Part shown: piece after piece, positions 12,641 through 24,030 of the stretch | Numbering within the stretch: position 1 is the first letter of the stretch | Layout of the letters: the number at the start of each line of letters is the position of its first letter | Source of the DNA: Lactarius indigo | Taxonomy: Eukaryota > Basidiomycota > Agaricomycetes > Russulales > Russulaceae | NCBI GenBank assembly: GCA_025766275.1 | Contig: JAFKAC010000009.1 | Span: 2,232,001 to 2,296,000 of the forward strand | Length of the DNA stretch: 64,000 nucleotides | Reading direction: 5' to 3' | Position numbers and translations under genes: made by a program | Notes under the pieces: model-generated | Database searches by the model: none | Told to the model about the DNA's origin: nothing | The model's input: only the letters and a program-made list of their open reading frames with translations

Positions 12641-13857
12641 ATGACGGCTACATCCGTATTCTGCATTCCCGATGAAGTCTTCGCTGCATTCTCTGAAAGT
12701 ACACGGGCCTGCATAGAGCGGCTGCGCAGACACGTACCCGAGGCCACGAAAATGTGCGTGTATTTAGCTCACGACTTCGGACCGGGACATCCGGACGTCG
12801 TTGACCCAACCCTTCTCACCTCGGTGAATACTCAATCCAATGCACGGTTACTAGACACCCGCCCCACCCTGCTTCGAAGCTCGCAGCGGTTCTCATCTTG
12901 TTGTATGAGCGTGCGGGCAAGATTCGCGTACTGTTAACTACGCGGTCAAAAGAACTGCGCTCGCATCCCGGGCAGACGGCTCTACCAGGAGGCAAAGTGG
13001 ACGAAGAGGACGGCGATGTAATCGAGACGGCGGTGAGTCCCCCTCCCCCCATCTATCGATCTCCACCGTTCCCGTCTGTCCGTGTCCTAACTCGGCCTAC
13101 TCCGTCAGTTCAGGGAGGCGAACGAGGAAGTTGCATTCCCACTGCACTCTCCACATGTCCACATGCTCTGCACGCTCGACCCATTCGTCTCCCAGCACAA
13201 GGTCATTGTCATGCCCGTAGTCGCACTCTTGGACGATGTGTCGATCCTGGACGGCTTGCGCGCTGCGCCGGGCGAAGTGGCGCATATATTCGATCATCCG
13301 CTCGAGGCGCTGCTCGACCCTGAGCTCGCGCGCGACGAAAAGCTCGTGCCTATTGGGAGCGAGGACTGGCCGTATGAGGCGGAGCTCTCCGTGAGTCATC
13401 ATTCTTGCGCACTTCCGTTCGCACACGCGTACACACGCATATTGACGAAATACTTCTTCGTTGGCTCGATCTCGCCGTTTCCTTTGTTGGTGGTGGGTTG
13501 ACAGAACTTCACGGACGGCCCCTGGTTGGGCCCAACGTACCGCATGCATCGTTTTCGGAGTACCGCGTCTCCGGTCAAGGGACTGACGGCAGACATTCTA
13601 GTACGACACCTTTTTTGTTTTCTCACTCTGCGGGCTCTTGACTGACGGGGTCTTTCATTTTCAAATAGCTCGCAACGGCGGGAATCGCTTACGCGCGTGA
13701 GCCCGTGTTCCAGCGGTGGGGGCCGGGCCAATTGAGAACTTACGCGGAGGTGCAACGAGCTGTGGAAGCGACTGCTGTTGCTGCCGTTGCTGCTTCTTCG
13801 CCACAGTTCATGCCGTCACCTGGACATGTTACGCCGAGCACGACCGTCAGGGCGTGA
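12641..13857 (+). CDS. Nudix hydrolase, CoA diphosphatase type (Pcd1/NUDT7/NUDT8-like)
   Basis: Five exons (12641-12753, 12855-13032, 13109-13390, 13505-13600, 13669-13857) give 285 aa. The start has a good context (CCACCATGA). The family entry motif HPPHPASKLAAVLILLYERAG leads into HPGQTALPGGKVDEEDGD, and the Nudix helix FREANEEVAF is created by the second splice. The spacing GGK-x-D-x-x-D...REAxEE fits the CoA-pyrophosphatase subgroup, which cleaves CoA and acyl-CoA to phosphopantetheine derivatives, usually in peroxisomes or mitochondria. The Nudix box has Ala where Gly is usual near its end (EEVA for EExG). The C-terminus (STTVRA) shows no obvious peroxisomal SKL. It lies 259 bp upstream of the biotin gene on the same strand. 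Confidence 0.85.
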
Positions 13858-14115
13858 CGGCGATTTGAGCATTTGGTTCCCCATCATAGTGTTATTTTGA
13901 GACTTGATAGAGTTACATTAATGGGTGATAGCTGCCCTATTTTTTGGTAGAAGGGAATTGTGGGCCAGAGGGACGGCGTGGACATTACCGGATAATTCGG
14001 ACCGGGGACTCGGACAAGGGGCAATTGGGGATGTTCGAGTTCAAGTTGGGGTTGTCGGTGTCAATTACTGTAATTCCTGTTTGATATGCCTTGTGGTCTA
14101 CTGCTCACGACATAG

Positions 14116-16783
14116 ATGGCACTACTGTTCAGGAATCTCCGCGTGCATCAAATCTTCGGTGCTAACACTGATGTCGGCAAGACTATCCTCACCTCGGGTC
14201 TTGTGCGCGCTTCAGCAGCAAAGAAGAACCGTGTGTTCTATCTCAAACCAGTGAGCACAGGTCCCTTGCAAGACGCCGACGACGAGTAAGTTTTAGCCCC
14301 ATGCTGGTGTCAAAATATTGATTGGGCATGTAGACACGTAAAGAGATATGTGGGCCCTCACGGAGACCTGGTGAACGCGCAGTGTCTATACCGTTTTGAT
14401 GAACCAGTGAGCCCACATCTGGCCGCCTTTATGGCGGCGGATGGGAAGGATACAGAAGTCGGTGACCCCGCGCCTGCGTTGTCTCATGCGTCGAACTGAT
14501 CCCCTCGTCGTCAGAATGTCGTCGTACCCACGGACGAGGCGTTCACAACATCAATAGCTAGCTATATCCGTAAATGCTCGTCGGATCTCACGGAGAGGGC
14601 ACACATGTATGTAGAGACTGCTGGAGGTGAGACCCGAGGTCCTTCCGTGAGTTCTACGACGGCCTAATCACGCTATTCCTTCCGTTCCTTCTCTGATGGC
14701 GTTCCTAAAAACAAGGTGTCCATAGCCCAACATTGTCCGGTACAACGCAACTGGACTGTTACAGGCCGCTCTTCCTTCCCACTGTCCTTGTCGGCGATTC
14801 AAGACTCGGCGGCATTTCTTCCACGATTTCCGCATACGAGTCTCTGTTACTCAGGGGTTACATCGTCGAGTCTATCTTACTCTTCAAAGACGAGTATTAC
14901 AGGAATTGGGAGTACCTCGAATCCTATTTCGCAGAACATGGCGTCAGGGTCACCGCGGTAGCCCCCCCTCCTCCCCGGGAAGCGGATCCGAACCAGGACT
15001 TCATCGCCACAGAAGACTACTATCGCAAGATTACATCTGATGACGGTGGTGCTGACGGGCTAGTTGGTGTCATCGACTATCTCGACTCGAGGCACGACGG
15101 GCGAATAAAAGAACTCGAGACCATGCCGCGGCGCACGCTCGATACGGTGTGGTGGCCATTCGTCCAGCACGGGCTCGTCAAGCATGAGGGGGACGTAAAT
15201 GTGATTGACAGTGCGTTGGGGGATCACTTCACCGTCTTTACCGGTCACAGACCATCGACTCCGCTGTCGGCGGTGGAACCAAGTTCACTGCTGGAGTCGC
15301 AGTTCGATAGCTCCGCATCTTGGTGGACTCAGGCCCTTGGCCACGCTCACCCTGCACTCGCTCTTGCCGCCGCCCGAGCGGCTGGCCGCTATGGGCACGT
15401 CATGTATCCTCAGGCCACACATGCGCCCGCATTGCGTTTAGCCGAGCGTCTCGTCAACGATGGCCCTGGCAAGGGATGGGCTTCTCGTGCGTTCATCTCC
15501 GACAACGGCTCCACGGGCATGGAGATCGCACTCAAGATGGCATTACGGGTCGCCAGCAAACGTTTCGGATTCACACCACAGGCACAGAAGAAGGTGGGCG
15601 TCCTAGGGCTCAAGGGCAGTTACCACGGAGACACGATAGGAGCGATGGATGCGTGCGAGGAAGGAGTGTACACGTGCGAGTGGCACGACGCAAAGGGATA
15701 TTGGTTCGAACCGCCGTCTGTTGGCATCAAGAACGGAAGGGCGTTCGTGGATGTTCCGCTTGCTGTGGCACACCCTAAAAAAAAGCTCGAAGGGAAGCCG
15801 CTATCGTGGATCTACGACGTTGACGCACGCCTTGACACCCTCCTCGCTACGGCATACCGGCAGCACATCGACAGCACCCTGGAAAAACTCGCAAAAGGTG
15901 GGGCCCCACCCTTCGGCGCTCTTGTGCTAGAGCCACTCGTGCTCGGGGCAGGCGGCATGGTTTTCGTGGACCCGCTCTTCCAGCGCTTGCTGATCGATGC
16001 CGCGCGCGCACGGGGCCTCCCAGTCGTCTTTGACGAGGTCTTCGCGGGGCTCTGGCGCCTCGGCCTGCACTCCGCGGGCCCCTTGCTCGGCGCGCACCCA
16101 GACGTGTCCGTGCACGCCAAAATCCTCACGGGCGGGCTCGTCCCGCTCGCGGTGACGCTCGCGTCGGATGCCGTGTTTCGCGCGTTTGAAGGCACGGCCA
16201 AGACCGAGGCGCTGCTGCACGGGCACAGCTATACCGCATACGCGGTTGGCTGCGAGGTCGCGAACGAGACTCTGGACCGGCTCGAGCGGCTCGCGCGCGG
16301 AGACGCTTGGAGCTCTGCTCGCGCAGCTTGGCAGGCGGACGGCGAAGAAGAAAATGATGGGACTAACGAGAGCAGGGCCGCCGTGTGGAGTCTGTGGTCG
16401 CCACAGTTCGTCGACATGCTGTCGAGACTGGACATCATTGATCGTGTGATGACTCTCGGCACTGTGCTCGCCTTTAAAGTGGCGGATAATCACGCAGGTG
16501 CGCAGCTTCCCTGCCTTCTGTGATGGCGATGACTGATGGCGTCCCTGGTTGACTGATGATTTTTACAGGATACCAGTCTCACTCCGCGCAAGCGCTGCTA
16601 AGGACCCTGGGTAATGCAGCGAGCGAGTCGGGTCGGGATGTGACCAGCGCTCCAGGGGGTGGGCCATTCAGCATACATTTCCGCACATTGGGTGATGTGG
16701 CGTACTTCATGACAAGCCTAAACACCCCCTCTACCACTATCAGGGCAGTCGAGGACAGGATTTGGGCCGTACTAGGCCGTTAG
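14116..16783 (+). CDS. BIO3-BIO1: Bifunctional dethiobiotin synthetase / DAPA aminotransferase (fused BIO3-BIO1 type)
   Basis: Five exons (14116-14285, 14334-14457, 14515-14626, 14716-16497, 16569-16783) give 800 aa with every phase consistent. The N-terminal half is dethiobiotin synthetase: P-loop GANTDVGKT (residues 15-23), FYLKPVSTG, and ETAGGVHSPTLSG. From about residue 280 (WWPFVQHGLV) it is a class III aminotransferase of the BioA type, with the PLP region FDEVFAGLWRLG and the expected Schiff-base lysine in HAKILTGG (about K604). The protein converts KAPA to DAPA and then to dethiobiotin, and fungal fused forms are usually mitochondrial. Only the second intron has a weak donor (GTCGGT). 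No biotin synthase gene is seen nearby. Confidence 0.93.
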
Positions 16784-17121
16784 CGGAGTGTACGTGTCCA
16801 TTCCATGGGTCCACGTTTATTTTTTCTTTGTAAAAACCAACAACTCGCCTCTTCGGCGGCTTAAATGCTATTTGTTGGCGAAACCTTCTCGCAACACAGC
16901 CTCTCAAATTACTCTGAATCCGAGAAAGATCTGACGTGGAGTTTGGATTGGGCGAGCACGCTTTATGGGGAAGATAATTATTAAGAGAGCAGTGTCGTAG
17001 CGTGACAGTGTACAGGTGAGCGGAACTCGGGAGGGTCCCTTTTGCATATCTCGGTCGCGTGGTGACACAATTCCCGTTAACCAGGGCGGAGCTCGTGCCC
17101 ACAAGAAGCGCCTCAGTTCTC

Positions 17122-17598
17122 CTACTTTGTAAAGGCGCGGATGATCTTGGCGGAAATATGGAGGAAGAAAATGGATGCGATGAAGGAAAGTGAGAGAACA
17201 AGAACGATAAAAGGGTCACTAGGAAAGGTGGAGGGAGTGCTGTTAGGCGTACGCAGACAAGAAGGAAGCAGAAAGGAGCGCACACTCGGAGTCCTGGCGA
17301 GTCGTCGGTGTAGAGCTTGAGCATAGTATTGGACGATCCCCCCGCACCCGCGGCGCGGGATGAGTTAGGTTTTGCCACTTGCGACGCACCAGCGCGTCGA
17401 CTGACAAACAAACCCGTTAAGTAAATTGGTGGAGAAAAACTGCGACAGCACACACCGGACTTGGGCACCTGGCGGTTTGGCAACTGCACCCGCTGTAGAA
17501 GACGAACGCGAAGTGACGGAGCGGGTAGGTGCGTCAGAGTCAGACTGGAAGTCGATTAGAGAAAGAACTGATTGAGAAAAAGAATTGGGACCGACCAT
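17122..17598 (-). CDS. SBH1: Sec61 beta subunit (Sbh1) of the ER translocon
   Basis: Exons on the minus strand are 17598-17456, 17400-17284 and 17218-17122. The spliced protein has the disordered cytosolic N-terminus (SSSTAGAVAKPPGA), the family core RRAGASQVAKPNSSRAAGAG, the signature SSNTMLKLYTDDSPGLRVDP, and one tail-anchor helix (FIVLVLSLSFIASIFFLHIS). This is the small tail-anchored subunit of the Sec61 channel. Homologues start M-S-D-S, and here the first ATG is followed directly by GTCGGT...CTAATC...TTCCAG ending just before TCTGACTCTGAC. The likely mature model therefore splits right after the start codon (M then SDSDAPTRS). Without that splice the protein has 17 extra N-terminal residues. 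It is convergent with the biotin gene. Confidence 0.9.
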
Positions 17599-17749
17599 GG
17601 TTTGAGTTGGGTGTGAAGACGTGTCTCACCCGTGTCACGTCACCTTCCACCACACAGTACAAGGAACCCCGGCCACCTGTCACGTTGCCTTCTAACCCGG
17701 ACCCCGGAGCACTACGCCTTATTCACCGCCTCTTCATTCAAACACTCTG
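17599..17749. promoter_or_regulatory. Compact divergent promoter (SEC61 beta / SDE2)
   Basis: Only 151 bp separate the two opposed start codons, so both transcripts must start within or very near this stretch. It includes the inverted-orientation sequences GTCACGT and CACGTTG. I cannot assign factors. Confidence 0.55.
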
Positions 17750-18670
17750 ATGGCGACTTCCGTCCTTGTGTCAACATTCCCGCCTTTCCCTACCCTTGCG
17801 CTCTCCGTCCCTGATGGCACCACGCTCGAAAATCTTCATGACATACTCTTGGATCGCTACCCCTTTCTCCCGTCCACCGCTGATCTCCGCCTGTCTCCCG
17901 TTTCTGGGGCAGTTCCATACGAGACCGCTCTCGCCTCTATCCTGGGACCACACGATGCTGGTCACCCCCTGATCTCTCTTCGGTTGGTACCCCGCTTGCG
18001 CGGAGGAAAAGGTGGTTTCGGGTCGCAGCTCCGTGCTGCGGGTGGCCGCATGAGCAGTCAGAAGACAAGCAACAACGATTCCTGTCGTGACCTTACTGGT
18101 CGTCGCCTCAGCACCATCAAAGAAGCGAAAAAGTGCGTCCCAAAATCTGTTTTGTTTCGGTCCGCTCATCGTTGGTTGTTGTATTGTTGTTCTGCGCGTA
18201 GGCTGGCCGAATATTTGGAGCAGGAACCCGCACGAAAGAAGGCAGCTGCGGAGGCCCAGCGCGCCAAATTGGAGGCACTCGAGCGGAGGCTTGGCATCGA
18301 TAAGGACGCAGGCCCTAGCTCGGGTGGTGATTCGTCCCAAGTTACTGGGAAGAAGCACCGGTTTGACGACACGGAGTACTTGGAGCAGAGCAGGGAGCTA
18401 GTGGACAACGTAAAGAGTGCAGTCGCAGCCGGTCAGCCCCCTTTTCTCCGTTTACCCTGGAGGTCGTCCTGTTTTACTCATCACCTTTTGTGTCGTGTTT
18501 TAGGCCTTCGCAAGAAGCGCAAGAAAGCCAAGGTGGAACCAAGTCTGATCAAATCGGAGACATCCAAAGCAATCTCCCAGGAGACTGCAGAAGCACCGTC
18601 TCACGCTGCCTCCCCTCAGACAAGTACGCAGGAGATTTCGGTAGTCAACACAGCCTTAGTGGGCGCCTAG
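17750..18670 (+). CDS. SDE2: Sde2-type splicing / genome stability factor with ubiquitin-like N-terminus
   Basis: Exons 17750-18132, 18202-18431 and 18504-18670 give 259 aa. Residues 1-85 form a ubiquitin-like fold ending in the processing motif [18 protein letters not shown]. In this family a deubiquitinase cuts after the double glycine, and the Lys-starting fragment joins the spliceosome. The next block ([20 protein letters not shown] ... [10 protein letters not shown]) is the conserved Sde2 core, followed by a basic [10 protein letters not shown] stretch. Both introns (69 and 72 nt) are multiples of three without stops, so an unspliced mRNA would still read through to the same end as 306 aa. 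Confidence 0.9.
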   Translation: MATSVLVSTFPPFPTLALSVPDGTTLENLHDILLDRYPFLPSTADLRLSPVSGAVPYETALASILGPHDAGHPLISLRLVPRLRGGKGGFGSQLRAAGGRMSSQKTSNNDSCRDLTGRRLSTIKEAKKCVPKSVLFRSAHRWLLYCCSARRLAEYLEQEPARKKAAAEAQRAKLEALERRLGIDKDAGPSSGGDSSQVTGKKHRFDDTEYLEQSRELVDNVKSAVAAGQPPFLRLPWRSSCFTHHLLCRVLGLRKKRKKAKVEPSLIKSETSKAISQETAEAPSHAASPQTSTQEISVVNTALVGA

Positions 18671-20019
18671 CCTCTCGATTCTCAGGCTCCATTTCGTTAC
18701 AACAACTTTTCTAGCGACCAACTTTTCCACTGTACGGTAGCCTACTTGCAAATTGATCAATCGAATTTCCATTCACCCTTTCCTTCTAACGTTAATCTAG
18801 TATTATGTGAACCCCTGGTTTCATCGTAGACCCCGTCAGTAGTTTGGGTCTTTGATTGCTCAGAGCTGCTGCTTCCATGGCAAGCGTCAGTGGCGACTAG
18901 CTTGAGTCTTGACTATTCGGGGCTTGACAATTTGACACGTCTTCCATGCTTTCATCTCCTACGCCGCAATGCTAATGGGCATCAATCTGTTGTGATAGTT
19001 CTGGCCACCTGCCTGACCTTCGTGCGCTATCTTTATTGGGTGGTTTAGTGACCCTTGATCGTGCCAACTCACGAAGCCCCGGTTGCCTCGGTGTATGTGT
19101 GGGGTGATCGTATTACCCGTATGGCCCTACCACTGTAGGGCTGAATTCTCTCTCGTCATCGCTATATGATACCACCCAACATGCTCGATCAGGGCGATAG
19201 AGCTATTTGTGGCCCTCATCCAAAATTGTCATCATCTTATCTCTCCAAAGCAAAGTTCCGTCTCGTTTGACGCCCTCAACACGAGAAATCGATTTCTCGG
19301 CTCTCCATTCCGTTCACTGCCTCCCGCTCAACAATTACCTCGAACTTTATTGACCTAATCCCCATTATTACGAAGCCAGTTCGAAGGAACGCGGGGCGCC
19401 GTTAGCTTTCCTTGGACCTGGCCCAAATTACCACCCGACTGTTTTTTTCTCCCTATGGGCCCGAAACGTGGCATACCTCTCGTGATACTCGGTTGCTCTG
19501 ACAACGCAAGATCGATGTTTACTGGTAAAGGTGACATCATCACGGTCAGGCGTTGGCTTCGGTTTTTTTTGGTTTCCCGTGCCTGGGCACTCGGAGGAGC
19601 GAGGCGAGGTATGAGCCCTGATTAATTTACTCGAGCGCCTGTTTTGAACCTCGCAGTCTCACCATCGAATGAGCTGATCTCATGCGTGATCATGACTAAC
19701 TCTGTCGCCCGCCAAGTCCCCCCATTCTGAGGCGCGCCGGAGATGAACCCAATAAACTCGCCGTCTCCTTTCTCCCTCGTTGTGGTCCCATGTGTCCAAA
19801 CCCACCGACGTGTTGGCGCTTGACCCCCGATGCGCTTGCCCCGAAAGAGAAGCCAATTCACGTGCAGCTTGATGCCCTGAACTGAACTCTACTGTACCAC
19901 CACCAGCCAAGGATACTCGGTGTATAAGCACAGAAGTTTGGCCCGCTAGGCTGTCCGTGCCGATCTGCCGCCCTAGCGTGCATAAAAGGCCACCATAGAC
20001 TCGAAGTATCCCAGACCCC
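18671..20019. other. Intergenic, nothing recognised
   Basis: About 1.35 kb between SDE2 and the orphan gene. Frames on both strands are short or lack coding character. It should contain the SDE2 terminator and the promoter of the gene at 20020. Confidence 0.5.
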
Positions 20020-20871
20020 ATGGATTCCAACTTGATGACTCTGTGCGTTGATCGATTGCTCACTCCCCCCTCTGTCATGTTGCTTATTCCTTTCGTTCTA
20101 GAATCCCTACTCAGTGCCTCGACGTCCATGTCCTGAGGACGTCGAAGCAGTCCATTGTCGCCGTGCTATTGCGCCTGGAGGGGCAATACGGGCTGTGCAG
20201 GGAAACAGAGTCCATCCAAGAGGTCATTCGAGCTCTCAGCTTGACCATGCGGGACGTCGAAGAGGCGTGGGGCGTTTGGCGCCACGAGTGTGTTCGTACC
20301 ACCCTGCGGAGCGGTATATCTTCCCCTCCCTCCCCATATGACGATGTCGCTGAGCCCACCACCAGGCTTTGCGTACATTCGAGTGCGCATTGGTTCCGCC
20401 CGTTGGCGCCGCGGTCAAGGTCGCCCCCCGGCCGCCTTCGTGGGGTACCAGTCATTGTACCCCCCGTTTCGTTACGCGGGTGCCCCCTCTAGCGACCAAT
20501 CCTGGGGCCGGCAGGCGGGAGCAGGATCGGTAACCCAAGCGGTCGAGGTCTCCGGGACTATCGGGGAATACAATTCCCTGGCCCAGACGAGCAACCCTCA
20601 ATACCCCCAATTCACCTACGCCCCGATCCACGCAGTCTCCCAGCACCACCATGCACCGCCACAAAGTGCTTCTGTTGGCGCATGGGACTACCCCCCACCC
20701 CCCTATCCCCCTCCCACTGGCTATCAATCGCAGCAGCAGCCGATACCAAATGTCAATGCTGGTCCGTCGTCGCTCTCACCAGATGTTGTGGCAGCCGTCG
20801 AGGTGGCCACTCGCTTCCTCGAAGCCGTCAACAAGGCCGTCAATATCTGCATTGAGCTAAATGCCGTGTAG
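20020..20871 (+). CDS. Orphan protein with Pro/Tyr-rich C-terminus
   Basis: Three exons (20020-20042, 20102-20313, 20366-20871) with 59 and 52 nt introns give 246 aa. The model is supported because three different reading frames join in phase at consensus splice sites. I do not recognise the family. The N-terminal 80 residues look helical and folded (SIVAVLLRLEGQYGLCRETE ... SLTMRDVEEAWGVWRHECV). A middle Arg-rich stretch (IRVRIGSARWRRGQGRP) leads to a Tyr/Pro/Gln-rich region (AWDYPPPPYPPPTGYQSQQQ) and a final helix (VVAAVEVATRFLEAVNKAVN). It could be a regulatory or adaptor protein, but no domain supports a specific role. Confidence 0.5.
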
Positions 20872-21508
20872 ATGTTGATGGCCGGTTGCTGTGCTTCACG
20901 GTCCCCATTCTCTTAGATTTCTTGACTGCTGTGCAGCGCGTAAGGAGAGTTCGTTTCCCCATTCTGAAGCAGTGCTGTTATTATGCCTTCCATCTATTCA
21001 TTACTAAATTTTGTTTTTATTCCCATCGTGAATCTTACTATTCCCAACTAGCACCCCTTCTTCCCGTAGCGTAGATACACTCACTTTATAGTCATCAGCA
21101 CTCCCTTGTAGCATAAAACCCCGGAACTTCCGCAATTCCAGTTGTTCCAACTTCCAATTATTCGGAGTCTAGTTCAATTGAATTCTCTCGCTTGATCGGT
21201 GGTCTGTCAGATTGATGTGAAAAGCAGTGCCTATGACATGGGAAATAACGTGGCAAAGTGTGAATAGACGGACTAGTGGGGCTGATCATAGTATCATCAT
21301 ACTAATAGTACAGCCTAACTACCCACTGACACGTTTTTCCTGGATCGACGGTCGACGTCGGGTTTGCAAAATAGCGTCGGTAGCAGGACCGAATTTCCCG
21401 TCACGAGTGCGCGTTTACTGACACATGGCATGATGACATCCAGCGCGTGCCCAACCCTAGAGCACTGGCGCGACGAGACTAGCGCTGCCACTTCGCTTTA
21501 CCTACTAC

Positions 21509-23758
21509 ATGCCCCCATTTCGGGTCTCTGCTGCACGACTCCCGCCTTGGACAACTTCTCCAAGGCGGCGCCTCGCCACCATCGCAGGCCAACGCCAGGT
21601 ACCCCAGACGGTGATCGAAAAGATCGTTCAGAAGCATACCGTCGGTCTCCCAGTTGGAAAGGTCGTAAAGGCGGGAGACTATGTCATGATCCGACCGGAG
21701 CATATCATGACCCACGACAACACTGGGCCAGTCATATCCAAGTGAGCTACCCAACCTACCCCCTCATTTTCTTTTTGTTTAATTGCAAATAGGTTCAAAT
21801 CCATCGGGGCGGCGCAGATAAAGTCGCCCAGGCAGGCGGTCTTCACCCTTGATCACGACGTACAGAACAAATCACCCAAGAATCTGGCCAAGTATGCGAA
21901 TATTGAGGCATTTGCGCGAGCCCAGGGCGTCGATTTTTACCCCGCTGGCCGTGGGATCGGGCATCAAGTCCTTGTGGAAGAAGGTTACGCCTTTCCTCAC
22001 ACACTCACCGTTGCGTCGGACAGTCATAGTAATATGTATGGGGGCGTTGGGTGCGTCGGGACACCAATTGTTCGGACGGACGCCGCAGCTATCTGGGCGA
22101 CCGGGAAAACGTGGTGGCAGGTCCCTAGGATGGTCAAGGTCGAGCTCCGGGGGAAGCTTCATGCAGGAGTCACCGGAAAAGACGTGATTGTCGCGTTATG
22201 TGGAGCGTTTAACAAGGATGAGGTGCTCAATGCCGCCATCGAATTTACTGGCGATGGCGTCGCAGCGCTATCCATCGATGACCGCCTCACCATCGCAAAC
22301 ATGACAACGGAATGGGGCGCCCTCGTAGGTCTGTTTCCGGTCGACGAGGCCCTAATACAGTGGTACGAGGCTGTGTTGAAGAAGCTCGAACTCCGCACGT
22401 TCTCTGTAGACCATTCCATCCCACCACCACCTGAGCACCCCCGAATCAACAAGCACAGGCTCGATGCTGTGAGGGCGGCCCCCCTCCGTTCTGATCCCGG
22501 CGCGGAATACGCCTCGCATCTCGTCCTTGATCTCGGAACTCTGGTCCCCCACGTCTCAGGGCCCAACAGCGTCAAAGTCTCAACGCCGCTCCCGGACCTC
22601 GAAGCGCGCCGCATCCAGATCCAAAAGGCCTACCTTGTCAGCTGCACTAACTCGCGCGCGTCGGATCTCGCCGCAGCTGCGGCCGTCCTGCGCGGGCGGC
22701 ACATAGCGCCCGGCGTCGAGTTTTACGTCGCAGCTGCGAGCTCTGCCGTACAGCGCGAGGCGGAGCGCTCCGGCGACTGGGAAGCCCTCGTTGCGGCGGG
22801 CGCACGCGTGCTCCCCGCGGGCTGCGGACCGTGCATTGGTCTAGGCACAGGCTTGCTCGAGGAGGGCGAGACGGGCATCAGCGCGACCAACAGGAATTAC
22901 AAGGGCCGCATGGGCCACCCCGCAGCCCAGGCGTACCTCGCCAGCCCCGCCGTTGTCGCGGCCAGCGCACTGAAGGGGTACATCGCCTCGCCGGACGCGC
23001 TGGACGCGGCTGCGTTGCCGCCCGCCCGCCCCCCAGTCCATACGATAGTCTCCCCCTCGCCGTCTTCCGGGGAAGCCTCTACGACGCGCACAACGACGAC
23101 GGCCGATGAGCCCCTGCTACCCGCTTTCCCGTCCACGTTCCGCGGGCCACTGCTCTTCACGCCGCAGGATAACCTCAACACGGACGGTATCTACCCGGGA
23201 AAATACACATATCAGGATGACATTACCCTCGCCCGCCAGGCGGAGGTCGTCATGGAGAACTACGACTTGGGCTTCGCGGCTCGCGTACGCGCTCTTCTCG
23301 CTTCTTCTTCCCATGCTGCAGAGGAAGATGTCAAGACAGGCGTGATTCTCGTTGCGGGGTACAACTTTGGCACGGGCTCATCGCGTGAGCAAGCAGCGAC
23401 GGCGCTCAAGGCGGCCGGCGTGCCACTCATCCTCGCGGGCTCCTTCGGGGACATCTTCAAGCGCAACGCGATCAACAACGGACTCGTCTGCCTCGAGGCA
23501 CCCGAACTCGTCGCGGATCTCACCCGCGCATACGCGAAAAATGGGGCCCGAGGTGCTGGCGGACTCAGTGGAGAACCCACGGTGGACGCGGGGCTTGATG
23601 TCAGCATCCGCATGGCAGATGGCGAAGTTAAAGTGGCGGGCCTGGACGGTGGGCCACGAACCTACGCAGTACGACCTGTGGGACAGAGCGTGCAGGAGCT
23701 GTGGGTCTGCGGGGGTCTCGAAGGGTATATTCTCAAATCTATTCGGGCAGAAGCCTGA
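21509..23758 (+). CDS. LYS4: Homoaconitase, mitochondrial (lysine biosynthesis)
   Basis: Two exons, 21509-21741 and 21793-23758, give 732 aa. The N-terminus (MPPFRVSAARLPPWTTSPRR) is basic and hydroxylated, as expected for mitochondrial import, and the aconitase fold begins at VPQTVIEKIVQKHTVG. The 4Fe-4S ligands are visible: SCTNSR (about C362) and GCGPCIG (about C422 and C425). HDVQNKSPKNLAKY and the C-terminal swivel domain (YNFGTGSSREQAATALKAAG) with SFGDIFKRNAINNGL identify the homoaconitase branch. The enzyme converts homocitrate to homoisocitrate in the alpha-aminoadipate lysine pathway of fungi. The C-terminal half lies in one long exon. It is convergent with the dioxygenase gene. Confidence 0.94.
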
Positions 23759-24030
23759 GAGCTCCAGTTACCAACGTGCCAATGAGCTTCGTGCCCCAAA
23801 AGTATGTATCATGCGTGCTGTGCGCACAGAATTTTTGATTCCAAAAGATAAAACAAAGAAAGCTCGTTATATTCCGTGCCAAAATTCGTTAGCATAAATA
23901 CGCTGAGCGTGATGATCGTTTGTATAGACAGGTTCCTTGATACCGATGCACGGGATCCATGGACCCATTATTTGGGAAACTCTCCAGACCTCCCACTGGG
24001 AAAAAGTAAGAGTAAGGGGATAGGTCGGGT

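Noticed and set aside
16740..17489. 249-codon minus-strand frame between the biotin gene and SDE2
   Set aside because: Only the part matching Sec61 beta exon 2 is real; the remainder reads through introns in the wrong frame and into the 3' flank.
19680..20129. 149-codon minus-strand frame
   Set aside because: Low sequence plausibility, and it overlaps the better-supported spliced gene on the plus strand.
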